Notes: generated from the sequence alone by a model not told the origin. A stretch of 64,000 nucleotides of DNA from Psettodes erumei (GCA_016785225.1 JAFBJZ010000511.1:372001-436000), one strand, 5' to 3'; shown: positions 23,908 to 36,729, numbered from the stretch's first letter. Translations and numbers: made by a program.

Positions 23908-24274
23908 ATGACGGCCGACAAAGAGAAGGAGCGGGAGAAAGAGCGGGACAGGGACAGAGACAGGGACCGGGACAAGAGGGAGGCCGGCAAGTCCCGCCGG
24001 CAGGACGGGGAGCGGGGCGACCGCGAGAGCGAGAGCTCCCGGCCGCGGCGCAGCTGCACGCTGGAGGGCGGCGCCAAGAACTATGCAGAGAGCGAGCACA
24101 GCGAGGACGAGGACAACGACAACGGCAGCACGGGGGGAGGCAGCGGCACGGCCGAGGAGGCCGGCAAGAAGGGCAAGAAGAAGACGCCCAAGAAGAAGTC
24201 CCGCTACGAGCGCACGGAGAACGGAGAGATAACGTCCTTCATCACAGAGGACGACGTCGTCTATCGACCTGGAG
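23908..24274 (+). CDS. rere: RERE coding exon 1: N-terminal charged region, residues 1-122
   Basis: The first in-frame ATG is at 23908, with A at -3, and no other ATG precedes it in the exon. An in-frame TGA at 23770-23772 closes the frame upstream. Residues 5-26 form an Arg/Asp/Glu/Lys dipeptide-like run. Residues 46-61 (RPRRSCTLEGGAKNYA) are a RERE signature. Residues 62-72 are acidic (SEDEDNDN). A Gly/Ser/Thr-rich stretch at 73-84 appears expanded compared with human RERE as I remember it, making this N-terminus about 14 residues longer. Basic cluster 87-99 (KKGKKKTPKKKSR) is a probable nuclear localisation signal. Residues 107-122 (GEITSFITEDDVVYRP) lead into the BAH domain. The exon ends GGAG|GTAAGT in phase 1, so the next codon is split. 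Confidence 0.96.
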
Positions 24275-26512
24275 GTAAGTCCTCGCCGCCGTCGATCCGC
24301 GATTGACCCGCGATCGATCCGCAGTGTTGATTGATTCCCTTAAAGAGACGGTCCCTCTCTCCAAAGTAGCGACCCCCCCCTCTTGCTCTCGGCGCTCCGG
24401 GCCGACGCATCACGCAATCGATTCCGAGTTGACCCACCCCGCTTTGTTTCGGGGAGTCGATAAAGCGAATGGGGCGCGCTTCGGCGGACGATGTGATAGC
24501 GGCGATGATTTCGTCCCCGAACGCCGCGAGCAGCGCTCCTCCCGAGGGCTGCGGCGCAGGGGTTAAAAGGGGGAGCGACCTTTACCCGTCGGCGTAAACG
24601 CGGCCCCCGTCTCTCGCCTACTGTTTGGAAATTGGCCGTGTTAGTGGGGTGAATGTCAGCGCTCGCTTTTGGGCGGGAAGCCGGTCGTGCGTCGGCCGCT
24701 CTCTCTCTCTCCTGCTGCTCGGTGCTATCCGCCATGCGATGAAATCATCGCCGCCGCGTCTTTTCATTCATGTAGCAGCCAGCGAAGGTCAGGCGAGGAA
24801 AAAGGGGGGCGGCGGGCATTTAATGGGAAGATGGAGGGAACGGCGTGGCGGCGCGCCGTTCTCCCCCAGCCGCCTGCATGCAAACGGTCACTCGGGCCCT
24901 CCTGCCTCCCCCTCGGCCGCTGAGCGGGTGCCGGGCGGGACGGCGGGACCTCCGGCGACAATACGACCCCCCTGCGCTTGTTTCAGCAGAGCTTTGTCTC
25001 ACGGCTGGCCATGCAGAGAGGCGTGGGGGAAGGGAGGGAGGGAGGGAGGCGGGGAAATCCCCCCCCCCCCAAAAAAAAGCGGAAGCAGTCAGTCACATCA
25101 ATGAAACATTCAAAAGGCGTATAAACAAAGGCCGCCCGTCTCGAGACCTGTCGAATATTTATATTTCTGCGGCGTGGCGTTGGCGGTGAATATTTACATC
25201 GCCCGTCCTCTCCCTCAGTTAGTTGTGACGGGTCTGGAGTGGGCCCCGGGGTGCCCCAGCCCGACCCCCCGCCTCACCGGACCTCTTAGATCGGTGCAGA
25301 TTAGGGATGAGCCGGGATTGGTCGGTGGCAGCGCCAGTACGCCAGTGTGTAATTTACCTCCCATTGTCTCAATGGAAGATCCTCCAGCTCAGCAGCCCCC
25401 ACACACACACACACACCTCCCCACCATCCCCGCGTGTGTGTGTGTGTGTGTCATCGGTAGCATCTCCCTGCAATCAGATTTGATGTGCGCAGCTTAGGCA
25501 GGCACAAAGCCTGCCGTGGATTATGCTTTACTAAATGTTAAATCCCTTTACAGCCTTCGAGTGACACACAATATGTAAAACTGACCACCCTCTGAGAGGG
25601 ATTTGCCCCCCCCCCCGATGTGAGGCGAGGGATGACGCTGTGACGGAAAAGCAGAGAGACCGGGGGGGGGGGGTTGCGAATGGCAAAAACTGGATGAGGG
25701 ATGAGTGGCAGCAGCCAATAGGCGGGCCCGAAGCTAACTCCTGCTCCCACTCCGGCGGCAGTGGACCGGACCACTCGGACGCTTGACTGCGGGGGGGGCA
25801 ATTGCGGTGTGATTTCGCCGCTTCCCCAGGCCTAGCCAGACACCTCCACAAGTCTGTTTCTCTGCACTCATCCCGACCCCCCCCCCCTCCCCCAGATTAT
25901 AGATCCTCGCTCTCGAGATTATACACTCTGCCTGCCGGGGTGGGGGGGGGGGTGTCAATAGCATAGACACCCTAGCAAGCACTGAGGACACACACGTGCA
26001 CGTTATGATGATAAGCGGCGCTTGTGCACGCACACACCGACGCCGCGTACTGCGCAAGGCGGGCCTGTAACAGCTGTGGACCCGGCCCGCACGCAGGCTC
26101 AGTGTGATACACACAAGACAGCACACACAGCCCCGCCACACACACACACACACACACACACTGCAGCAGCACTGTGCTCAGCGCTGCAGGTGGCTGGCCG
26201 CCATAACACGTCTCCTTCCTCCCTAACTGACTGGCTTCTCTGTTTAAAATGGAGAAAGCTAATGGAAACCACCTGCCGAACCCCCCCCCCCCACCCCCCA
26301 CCCCCCGTGTGCGCGTCACCCAACATGGCTTCCCGGGGGAGAGGGGCGGTAAAGACGAGACTTGCGTTTTTCGCGTCATCCTTAACGATCAGTCGGCTTG
26401 TGCCGCGCGTGTTGGCGGAGTTGTCGATGTGGACAGCTGGCGCTTCTTGCCGCAGCCACTGCGGGACCCTTGGGGAGCGTGTGTGCGCGCACATGACGCG
26501 GGAGCATGTCTG

Positions 26513-26518
<6 letters not shown>

Positions 26519-26559
<41 letters not shown>
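26519..26559. repeat. (CA)n microsatellite
   Basis: CA array of about 20 units, interrupted once (CATACA) near its start, in the intron after coding exon 1. Confidence 0.93.
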
Positions 26560-26560
<1 letters not shown>

Positions 26561-28871
26561 CCCAGTCCTCCCTCCTCCTGTCTTCAAACTCAGGACCAAC
26601 TGTTGTCAGTTGCGTGAAACCTGCCGCGTTTTCTTTGCAAAGGCTCCAGTTTCTCCTTCTCTAATGTATATGCAACACATCCTCATCAAAAAATGTATTA
26701 GTTGAGTGAAAAATGTATTATATAATACTATTATTAATATTATAGCGAAGTGTGGTTCGGTCCAGTGTCGCCCGGGGCTCCGTTAGCGTAGCACGAGGGC
26801 TAGCAGTTTCCAGGCAAGCCGACGCGAGGCGCCCCTCCGATTGAAAGGTAGCGAACGAACAAATCTATTTTTAAGCCCCCCCCACTCCCTCGTCTCTCCC
26901 CATGCAAATGGGGGTTGGGGGGGGGCTTTAGTGAAATCCAACCACCTGCTGGCCGCTAACTGAGAAAGCATGGGCTAGCCAAGCGCGAAGGGTGATGGTG
27001 GTGTCGTCAAAGAGCCTCTGTTCTCACCCCGGGAGCTCCGTCAGCTGTAGGCCTCCCCTATTGTCGAGTGCTGATGGTATCGCTCGCCAGGTATCCCCCC
27101 CCAACCGCCCACCCCCAGCGAGGAGAAGGAAGGGGGATTTGTCGGGGCCGGTGGAAGACGAGCCTCGGTCATCGGCGGGTCGTCCCCAAATGGCGGAATT
27201 GCTAATAACTCCAGGCTCCTTCAAGCTTTGTTTCGCTCTCAGCCCCACACACACACACACACACACACCCCTGTGGTTCCATTATTGCGTTCCTCGTGCT
27301 ATTTAATTTTAGGATCAGTGCACTTGAACCGGGGGGGGGGCTGAGCCGAGCACCAGTTTTAACAATGCAGGTGCGTCCTGCCTCGTGGCCGGCGCTCAGC
27401 GCTCGCAGGCACGGCTCAAACAAAGGCTCCTCTTGGTTTAATCAGCCCGCCATGTGTCCTGAAATATGCTCGCTGCGCTCAGCTGATCTCTCTCCACGGC
27501 AACCCCCCCCACACACACACACACAAACCCCCAACCCCCACCCCCGCCTCCATCACCGCTGTTTACAAAACACTGTCGTATACGGCCGCATCTGTGGTGT
27601 GATTTAAAGAAAAATAAATAAAAATCGTATTTACCCCCCCAATCATTGCTGGCTCGTAAAAGAAAGATGTTAATACCTACCCCCCCCCTCCAACCGCCGC
27701 CCTCCCCTCTGCCGGAACGCTGCAGCGAATCAAACGGCGTCTCATTTGCTCAGCAAAGCCTCGCTAAGGACGCGCTCTTCCAGGTGGGTTTTAAATCGGA
27801 TGCGCTCGTTGGTCGTCGAGAGAATAGTGGTCGCGACGATGAACGTTCCGCAGCCGGAGAAACGTCGGCCGGCGGGGGTCGGGGCCCGCGTCAAGTGCGA
27901 GAGTGCTGAGCGTTGAACTTTGTGTGGCGCGGTGGCGGATCGCGGATGAGCTACAGGGGCCCCCACCGCCCCGAAGGCCGCATCCATCCGGCTTACGACC
28001 CTTTAAAAAAAACCAAAAATAAAAACCTGCCCATCCCCCCCACTGCAGCTAAACCCCCGTAGCCCCGCCCCTTTCCCCTTCTCCACTCGAGCGAGGAGAC
28101 CCACTTCTAAAACGCGCAAAATGGCAGGAATGCTTAACAAGCCGGGCGGACCCCCGGAGGAACCGTGCGGCCCCGCTTCGACAAGCCCCCCACCCCAGCG
28201 CGAGCACACACACACACACACACACACACCTCTCCGAGCTCCGACGTGTTACAGCTCGGTTTTCAACTCACGCGTTTGGCTGAGATCCGCCGCCGCCGTT
28301 CGCCGAGAACGGCCTCCCTCGCCGCCTGTGAACGGTTAAACCGAACCCCCCCCCCCGTTTCTCACTCTCTCCGTTCCCCCCCGGCGAGGCGAAGGGGACG
28401 CTAAACCCTAATACCCCCGATTTGACTCCTCGGAAAACATGTCATCTCTTTCAGATTAGTCTCTTTTGTTCTCTGCCCCCCCCTCCCCCTTCTCCCGCTC
28501 CCTCCTCCCCCGCCTCTACTCGCCTCTCTCTCTCTCCCTCTCTCTCCCTCGCTCTCGACACTCGCACACATTGCGTCGCGCACAGATCGCACAATAGCGC
28601 TGATGGATATTTTCATTCATGTTATCTTGTAAAATGACTTCCAGGGACGGCGTAGAGGAGGGAGAGGAGAGGAGAGAGGCGAAACAGCGAGGAGGGGGGG
28701 GGGCGGCAGCGAGAGAGATATAATGCGTCACTCAGCCAGCGAGGTTGATAAACGCCCTCCCCCCTCCCCCCCTCCCACTTTTGAACAGCTCATTCAACCC
28801 AGAAAATATAACAAGCCCACCCCGGGGTTGCACACAGACACACAGCCTCTCAAAAAAACAAAAAAAACAAA

Positions 28872-28889
28872 GCCTGTGATGTCACAGGC
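28872..28889. repeat. Inverted repeat with CRE-like centre
   Basis: GCCTGTGA-TG-TCACAGGC, a perfect 8+2+8 inverted repeat whose centre is TGATGTCA. It could bind a bZIP dimer. Confidence 0.8.
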
Positions 28890-29699
28890 GCGCTCGCAGC
28901 CCCTCTACAAACGGTATCTGGGGTGTCGGAGCCATTTAATATCTCGGCCACCTCCCTCTTCCTCTGCGAGCGGTGAGATAAACCGGGGCCAGATCGATAG
29001 CTCTGTTGACACGAGCGAGTAAATAACGGATGATGGCGCTGTCAGCCCCCCCCTCCCCACACACACACACACACAAACAAATAACAACAAAAAAAGCAAG
29101 TCCCGCATCTTTTATTCGGGGAACATGCGGTTTAATCCGTGTTTTCCCCGACCTGTTTGTCGGCCGTCCGAGCGTCACCGGCATTGCGACCGATTTTTGA
29201 GCTGGAGCTCTCGGTTTCTCCAGGTCATCGTTTTAAATGAGCCCCCACGAAATAAGCGGGAGAATCACGCGCTCACTTCAGCCCAGGTTGTTCCTGCGAA
29301 GGTGCGCGCCAGGCTTGACGGTGACCGCGAGCTGTGTCCCTCACACCTCCTCCTCTTCTTCTTCTTCCCGACAGAAGAGTGTGTGTGTGTGTGTGTTTTT
29401 GTCCTCTGCAGCCCGAATGTTTCTGTTAAGGAGATGAGGGGTTCGCGACTCGCATCCAATTTAACAGCACGGCCCCCACGCGCACGTTAACGCCTGTGCG
29501 TGTGTGTGTGTGTGTGTTTGGTGTGTGGGTTATGATTTTCGCAACGTTTCGAAAACGCGGACGAGAGGATGCGCGGGTGGACAGGTTTTTTTTTTTATGG
29601 TTTAGTTTTTTTTTACCCAGCTAAGCCGAACCAAAGCCGACGGCTGCAGCGGCACACGTCGCGGCGCGACGGGGGTCGAGGTGGGGGGGGCGTCGCTCG

Positions 29700-29840
29700 C
29701 CAGCGTATTAAAAGAGAGTGGAACAATAACATAATTCCCCTAGGGCGCGATGTTTGCTTTGGAAAGGCGACCTTGTAGCTTTCCAAAAAGTCCTTAATCC
29801 TATTACTCGCATTCCAATTGAATTTGACTGGAGGAGAAAA
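29700..29840. promoter_or_regulatory. Candidate conserved non-coding element before coding exon 2
   Basis: Unique sequence with ACATAATTCCCCTAGG, TCCTTAATCCTATTACTCG and CCAATTGAATTTGAC, about 160 bp upstream of coding exon 2. Inferred from composition. Confidence 0.22.
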
Positions 29841-29996
29841 ATGTCTTTTCAGCAGAGGTAACGGCACAAAAAAAATATATATATATATAATATATCGCCG
29901 AGCCCGGCTGCGGGACAATGAAAGCTTTGGGAAGTGTGAACATCTTCTTTCAAACACAAACCATTTTCTCTGCCCCCCCTCTTGTCTCACTTGCAG

Positions 29997-30067
29997 ATTG
30001 TGTGTACATTGAGAGCCGGCGGCCCAACACCCCCTACTTCATCTGTAGCATTCAGGACTTCAAACTG
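29997..30067 (+). CDS. rere: RERE coding exon 2: BAH domain start, residues 123-146
   Basis: This 71-bp exon sits between a pyrimidine-rich acceptor (CTCACTTGCAG) and the donor CTG|GTGAGT. It completes codon Asp123 and adds 23 residues, including CVYIESRRPNTPYF and ICSIQDFKL, the first strands of the RERE BAH domain. It ends in phase 0. In human RERE about 42 residues beginning VHNSQ follow this point before SKRDHLL. I find no such exon in the 18.1-kb downstream intron, and direct joining to the next exon keeps the frame. The sequence therefore supports either absence of that cassette in this gene or divergence beyond recognition. Confidence 0.96.
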
Positions 30068-30269
30068 GTGAGTACACTTTGCGCTCCACGTCTGACCTGT
30101 ACCCCCACCCCCCACCCCACCCCCGCCTGCCCTGCGGTTGGAACGCCGGCCCGCCCCGTCCCGTCCAGGAGCTCGAATGCGAATCGTGGTGAACTACGCT
30201 TTCAGATCAGTTGATATCCCGGGGGTTACGCGGGAAAAACTGAAAAAAAAAAAGAGAGAAAATCCGTCT

Positions 30270-30530
30270 GAGAGTCAGGCAGGAATATTAACCACCTTCG
30301 TGATCCACCGGCAGCGCAATAATGCCTGTAATGGAAATAAAGATGTTTGTCGATGCACTTAATTGATTTAATGAAGGAGGCCCTCACCAGTTTTCAATTG
30401 ATTTTTTTTTAAAAACAAGCTTAAGTGGCCAAATTGCCTCTTTTGCTGAATAAAGAAAGAAATTAGTTTTTAATTTGCTCCCTAGGACGGCTGATTCATC
30501 AGAACCGGCCACTTTTAGCGCGGCCTGACG
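30270..30530. promoter_or_regulatory. Candidate conserved non-coding element after coding exon 2
   Basis: A long unique segment containing ACTTAATTGATTTAATG, TTTTCAATTGATTTT, AAATTAGTTTTTAATTTGC and GGCTGATTCATCAG (a near-palindromic TGATTCATCA, AP-1-like). It is the clearest AT-rich, non-repetitive island in the large intron. Confidence 0.3.
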
Positions 30531-31160
30531 CTTGTTTAGGGTGCCTGAGACGCAGCACGGGCGATTGATTTACCCATACCGCCTTTTCTGCGTCTGCTAA
30601 AAGGGGAAATAGCGTTTGAGTCCCCCCCCCCCTCCGCAGATTTGTCTCCATTCACGCTGCTGAAAAGGGGACGTACCGGTGACGGCTGAAGACCGCACTG
30701 CAGCGTGGGATTCGTCGGATTTGCCAGCGTTCCTGTCGGCTGGGTGGGTGGGGTTTGCCAAGATTTCGCCCAATCGGAAATTGATTACGTAGGCATAAGC
30801 TTACGTAGGTGTTTTTAACTGGCCCTTGGCATTTGTTTACACCGGAAGAGCAGAAGGCGTCGCAGTGGTCCTGCGCAGCGACCCCCGGTTAATGGGTGAA
30901 GAGTGCTTGGATGTGTAATCGATGGGGTCTGCGGTGCCAAATGTAGCAGGGGGCTCGGCCCCCCATCCATCCCGGGGGCCAAACTAATGGCTCCCAAACA
31001 GCCGGGGTGATGATGGGAGGTCAGATCGGAGGCCTGCGCGCCACTTTTGGATAACGGCGGCGCAGTGTGTACGCGCCCGCAGGACGTATATGCTTGTGTG
31101 TGTGCGTGAAGGGCGGCCGTTGTGCGGCGAAAGGGTTTTAAAGGTGAGCCATGCAAGGCC

Positions 31161-31212
31161 GGGGGGGGGGGGGGGGGCAAGCCAGGCCCCACAGCAGCAG
31201 CAGCAGCAGCAG
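31161..31212. repeat. G17 run and (CAG)7
   Basis: A 17-G run (31161-31177) followed by (CAG)7 at 31192-31212. The CAG run is intronic and does not encode the atrophin glutamine tract. Confidence 0.9.
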
Positions 31213-31278
31213 GGCTTTAATCGGATTGCTGCTACAGAGTGCTGAGGACGGCAAGAACCCCTCCCCGAGCTCGCGCGC

Positions 31279-31282
<4 letters not shown>

Positions 31283-31335
<53 letters not shown>
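31283..31335. repeat. (AC)26 microsatellite
   Basis: Perfect AC array of 53 nt. Confidence 0.95.
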
Positions 31336-31337
<2 letters not shown>

Positions 31338-32035
31338 CGAGCCTGCGCGCACAAAAAAAGGCCACGCACCTGCACCTTGATTAAGAGCTCCAGAAGAGGT
31401 CCGGGGCAGACAGAGGTAATTGTCCAGGGAGAGAGAGAGAGAGCAAATACTGGCTCCATTAGCTGAGCTCTCTCTCTCTCTCTTTCCTCTCTTCCTTTCG
31501 CTCGCTGTCGCTCGCTCTCTGCTACCACCCCCCCCCCCACCCCCACCACCACCCCATCCATCTGTAATTAATGAACAGCCATCTGCATGCCTGTATGTGT
31601 TTGAGCAGACTGTACCCTTGTCGTCCCGTGTTAAAACAACAAGCCCCCGCTGGCTCTCCAAACAGGCACAGGGGTTTTTTTATTATCTGTTTGTTTTTTT
31701 GTTGGTTTTTTTCTCTGCGACTCTTGTCGCCGGGCGACAAATCGCCGAGGACGCCGCTGCCTCTGGAAACCCGCGCTCCGTACTCACGGGGGCGTGCTCC
31801 TCGGACGGGACCACAGGGGCACGTTGGTAAAACACAACCCCCCCCTCGGCTGGGCGACCCCCCGAAAGCCGCCCCATCACCCCCCAGCCCTCAAAACAGG
31901 GAGGAGGGGAAAAAACCCCAAACAAACAAATTTAAAAAACGGTTCATCCACTCATTCTGCTCTTTTGTTGAACACAGCCGGCCACATGAGAGCTGCGCAT
32001 TGGACGGCAACTCCTCTTTATTTCCTGCCCCCCCC

Positions 32036-32038
<3 letters not shown>

Positions 32039-32080
<42 letters not shown>

Positions 32081-32084
32081 ACAC
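32039..32084. repeat. (CA)n microsatellite
   Basis: CA array after a C run, interrupted once (CATA). Confidence 0.92.
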
Positions 32085-34479
32085 TTCTTCCAGCAAATTA
32101 TCGATCCGCTCCCTCCTCCGCGTGTGTGTGTGTGTGTGTTTCATCGCCCCCGAACCAAAACAGACCTCATCAATACTGCCCCTCTCACACCCTTCTCCTT
32201 TTCCACGCCCCCCCCCCCCCCCCACCCCCAGTCTTTCCGCTGCAACAGTCTCACTCTGTGCTTTTATCTAATGACCTGCGAATCCAATTAGTGGCGTGTA
32301 GAAGTCGTGAACGCAGCCATCAATCTCCTGCACACAAGTGAGAGGGGAAAAGGATTGAAGGCCCTCCTCTCCGTCCCTTTACGTCCTCTTCCTCCGGGGT
32401 TGGGGGGGGCACTCGGGAATAATTCAGGCAAAAAAAAAAAAAAAGACGACAACAACGACAAAAAAAAAGCTGCCATCCTGCAGCATTATTGGGGTCGCCC
32501 TCGGTCTCGGAGGACAATCATTTCCCCCTGCTTTGTTTACACAGCAGTGACACCTCTGTGACTTATTGATCCGGCCGTATAGATTCCAGTCCCCCGCCCT
32601 CGTCCCCAGAAACCGTCTGCCCGGATACAGGGGGGGGGGCATGACCAGCGGGGAGCCCGCTCTACCCCGTCGGCGACGTCGGGGAAGAGCGGGCCTTCGC
32701 CGTCCCCTCCTCCATCTCCGTTTCTGTCTGCGGCCACGCTTCATCCCTCCCTCCTCCCGTTTATCCCGTGCTATGGTCATTCTGTCCATGTCCTCCACGC
32801 TCATTGACCTCCCCCCCCTTTTTTTTTTTTGCTCGTATCTAACCTCATTTGCTGTTATTGGCCAAGTTGCCCCCAGCTGCCCCCCCCCCCCAGCTTTCTC
32901 CCAGCATCCCTTTCTCTCCCTCCCTCTTTCGCTAATGGAGCGATTGCAGCGTTTCTCCCTCCGGGGAACGAGGGATGGAGGAGCCCACGCACAGTTTCCC
33001 CTCTCTTGCTGTCAGGCTTGCACACACACACACACACACACACACACAACCTCCAGTCCCTGGATCTCCCTGCTTATGGACATTTAATTAGATGCCGCGT
33101 ACAACGCAATTATCTTTCCAGGAGTCCGGCTCATGTGTAGCAGACCTGATGAGCTTAAAAGAACAAGGGATTTTCTTTGTCGTGTAACACAGTACACTGT
33201 GTGAAGTGTGTGTGTGTGTGTGTGTGGGGGGGGGGTTCCTGCCCATCGGCTTTGCATTAGTTTAACATCGCAGCGTGAGGTTAATGCCACGCGGAGGTTG
33301 AGCTACCTCTGTTTGCCCGGCAAGACGCGCCGAGCGAAGCGTTCGCTCGGAATCTCGCCGCGCGCTCCGGGGGTAGTTGAAGTTTGTCCGCGTGATTGAA
33401 TTATCTTACGAAACCCCGAAATCGATCCGTCGAAATTAGCACCGAAAAAAAAAAAAAATCGATATCGGCTCCCACTGAATTTTGTAATATGTTTTCTCTG
33501 GTAAGTGGATCAGCGGCGTTCGCGATGCCCAGGCGCTGCCCGGAGACGTGCCCGCTCAGGCCGAGACGTTACGACTCGGTTCTGCCCGAGCGACGCGGAT
33601 CCAGGCGGCGTTCGCAAGCTCTACACGACGATTGCCCACGGTTATGATTTATTTTTTTTTCCTTTTAATTGGAAAGCCAGAAGAATTAATTAGCAGATAT
33701 CTTGGAAAAAAAAAAGACTGATGGGAAATTGCAGTTTCTAATTATTTTCACCGAACATCGCCTCGTGACACAATCCTCTCTCGGACGCACTGTGGATTGG
33801 CTGTTGTGTTTTGACGATGCACGAATTTCTTTTTTCTGTAAGATTTCCTTCTTTGGAAGCGAAGTCTTTTGAGAGTGCGTTACAAATGCGATGTAAATGC
33901 ACCGCTTGCGTCGGGGTGCGCGCAGCAGCGCAGCTTTCCCAGCCGTCATGTAAACACTCTGCGTACACCCGCACGTCGACCCGTTTCCCACTGCTTTTTG
34001 GGCCGGTGCTCATCGCGCGGCCCTCGGAAGAAAACGCCGCCTATTCGTGGCCCGTAATTAAAAAACTGTTCGATTATATATATATGCGCATAAATACGCA
34101 TGCTTAACACAAGCGCTCGTTAGGGTCCGGTGCAGATCCTTAGCGCGGCCCTAATGGAATCTGAAATGCCGAGAATTAGCTTAACAGCGAGATCCGCCGG
34201 CTAACCGGGGGCCCCCGCGGCGACGCGTCGCGCTCGAGCAGACGTACCACGCGCACCGTGGCGACGGCAGGCGGAGTTCCCTTCTGATCCACCGACCCAG
34301 CGTCCGAATGCGGCTAATGACCGACCTGCAGGAAGTCACGCCCAGCTTGCCGCCGTGGTCGCGCGGAGGTTGAGCGTACAGGCAGGACTCGTCTCCTGTC
34401 GCTACCTCGAAAGGCTGCCCCCCCCCCCCCTCTCTCCCCGTTTCTGTATTTGCGGCCGCCCTCCGCCCGCCCCCCGCCC

Positions 34480-34560
34480 CCCTGTCAGAACATTTTGAAA
34501 TGCAATTATGGATCAGTGAGCACCGCCATCAGTCGCACTTCTTGTTAATATTTATCGAGT
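34480..34560. promoter_or_regulatory. Candidate conserved non-coding element
   Basis: About 80 bp of unique sequence (ATGCAATTATGGATCAG, TTGTTAATATTTATCG) between C/G-rich DNA and a long TG array. Inferred from composition. Confidence 0.2.
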
Positions 34561-34624
34561 GGAGCAGCAGCCGCTGCCATCTCTCCCCTCTCTCTCGGCG
34601 CTGCAGTCATTAGGGGCAATTTTA

Positions 34625-34662
34625 TGTGTGCTTGTGTGTGTGTGTGTGTGTGTGTGTGCGTG

Positions 34663-34700
<38 letters not shown>

Positions 34701-34742
34701 CTGTGTGTGCTTCTGTGTGTGTGTGTGTGTGTGTGTGCGCGC
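34625..34742. repeat. Compound (TG)n array, about 118 nt
   Basis: Long TG array with short CG/CT interruptions, ending in a GCGCGC-type Z-DNA-prone stretch. Confidence 0.92.
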
Positions 34743-36655
34743 ACGCTGCTCAGCTCTTCCTTTCATTCCGTGGTCCACTCAGCTGCTGTAAAGCGAGCCG
34801 GTGCATTTAGCAGGCGCGGACATGTGGAGGTGCAGCGTTTCACGACTGTGTGTGTCTGTGCGTGCGTGTTTGTATGTGTGTGTGTGTGTGTGGGGGGCTG
34901 CTGCTGTCTTAAGTGTCTGCTCGTCTGTGTGCGCCGTGCGAGGAAGCAGCTTTGACAAGGGCATCTGGGCGTCTGCCTGTGATGTTTTCCCCCATTGGGC
35001 CGCAGCGTTGTCACTCACCTCCGGGTGGGGGTGGGGGGTGGGGGCTGACACCTCACTCTGGGTTTGCGGCGCAGGTTAACGTGCAAAGAACATTTTCTTT
35101 TCCTTTTTTTTGTTTTTGATTCGAGCAAATTAATTCTGCTCAGATTAGCCGCTTTTATTTGACAAATAGCCCCCTCCTCCCCCCCGCCATCCCTCGCAGT
35201 TGGCTGTGACTTTTTTTTACCGCTGCTTCGGCAGTATCAGGTGACTTTCCCCATTATGACCGCTTTGATTAATGCTCCTCTGCGTTCACCCGACCAATCC
35301 CGCGCTCCGCTCCCTCCCTCCCTCCCTCCCCTCGCTCCTGTCGCGTGCACTCGAAATTTTCACCGAGGCGGGGGCCCCTTAATGCCGCTCTCTACGATAA
35401 CATTAGGTCATTTAGCCGAGGTGCCAGGGTCACGGGCGGCGGCGTGCGTTCACCGCGCAGGCGCGCGCTTCTTACTCGGCGGGGCTGACAAGCGCCTGCG
35501 CCGCCTCCGGTGTCAGTTTGCAAGCTCGCCGCGTTTCTGGAATCAGATGTAGACAGGCACGCGTCCCGCAGACGGCCGCGGAGCCCCGTCCCTCTTCGGG
35601 GGGGGGGGGTTAGATTGATTGTCCGCACAAAGCGCGGCAATGAATAAATAAAGCAACACAAATGGCGAGGTTGCGATAACAACGCGGCACGGGGGGGGGG
35701 GTTGCTCGCAGGCGTGGAAAAAAACCGAGCCGTCCTCCTCGCCTTCACTCGTCCTCACATTCCTTTTCATCTTTTTGGACAGATAACACTTCTCTCTCTC
35801 TCTCTCTCACCATCGCTGCCCTGCCTGTGCATTAGCTAAACGCTGCTATGGAAACTAGTTGTTCAGCCAATGGGATTATCTCTCTTCTCGAGGATAGACG
35901 GCAGGAGGGGAGGGAAGTGGAGACGGATGGGTGGGGGCTGAAGGGGCCAGGCCGTCGCATTTTCATAAGGTTCTTTAAAAGCTCAATCGATGGCCACCTC
36001 TTTGACGCGCACACACACGCGCACACACACGCACACACACAGAGTTTCCTTGGGTGAGCTCACTTTCACCGCCCTCACACGCAGCATGCAAATTCGCCCC
36101 GTCACGTTTTTTCGCGGTGACAGCTGACATTTGGGCCCCGCGCTTCCAAAGCGCCGACTCAGCTCACTTGTTGCTGAGTCGCTGAAATACTCAGCGGCGC
36201 CTCCTGACGCTTGACTCGCGCGCCGTCTCCCCGTGTCCTCTCCGACATCTGGGGACGACACTTTCAGCTCGTCCGTGTCTCCGGTCCTGATCTGCTCGTG
36301 GCTTGATGGACCGTTACTTTCAGAGGCGGCCCTGTCCCCCGTCTGACGCCCGGCGCCGGGTGCGGTGACCGGGACGCCACCAGAACACCTCGGCGCGGAC
36401 CGGTTCGGCCTCTAACTGAATTGGCCCCCGCTCCGAAAACAGGCGGATGGCTAATTCTTTAACCCCGCCTCCGCCGTCCTCTCCCCGCTTTCACGTCTTC
36501 CACCCCTCCTCCCTCCTGGCCCTCTGTTTTTCCTCCCCTTCCTGCACCCCCCCCCCCCAGCTTAAGTGGGTATCTGGCGTGCTCCACCGCTGGTTCTCAG
36601 CTCAGCTCGGTGTAATTTCCAGCTTGTCCGATGTGTGACGTGCCAATAAAAAAAA

Positions 36656-36729
36656 AAAGAATGAGAGAGAACAGGAGAGGAGGAGAGGAGGAGGGAGAGA
36701 AGGGGGAGGAAGAGGAGGAGGAGGAGGGG
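36656..36729. repeat. Homopurine tract rich in GGA
   Basis: About 74 nt that are almost all A/G, with GGAGGA units. It has triplex potential. Confidence 0.8.

Larger units (their letters stand above)
24275..29996 (+). other. rere intron between coding exons 1 and 2
   Basis: A 5722-bp GT-AG intron, CpG-rich for its first 700 bp. It contains (CA)n or (GT)n arrays at 25404-25453, 26135-26160, 26519-26559, 27246-27268, 28203-28228, 29068-29085 and 29496-29517. There is an AT-rich patch at 26690-26760, an inverted repeat with a CRE-like centre at 28872-28889 and a unique TAAT-rich segment at 29700-29840. No gene is seen on either strand. Confidence 0.85.

Noticed and set aside
31192..31212. (CAG)7 as an atrophin polyglutamine tract
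   Set aside because: It is in the middle of an intron of the RERE N-terminal region; the atrophin domain lies much further downstream.
30984..31661. Minus-strand open frame of 225 codons
   Set aside because: Dominated by Cys-Val, poly-Gly and Cys runs from GT, C and CAG repeats.
31571..32341. Plus-strand open frame of 256 codons in the large intron
   Set aside because: It runs through CA arrays (His-Thr repeats) and C runs (poly-Pro), with no recognisable domain.
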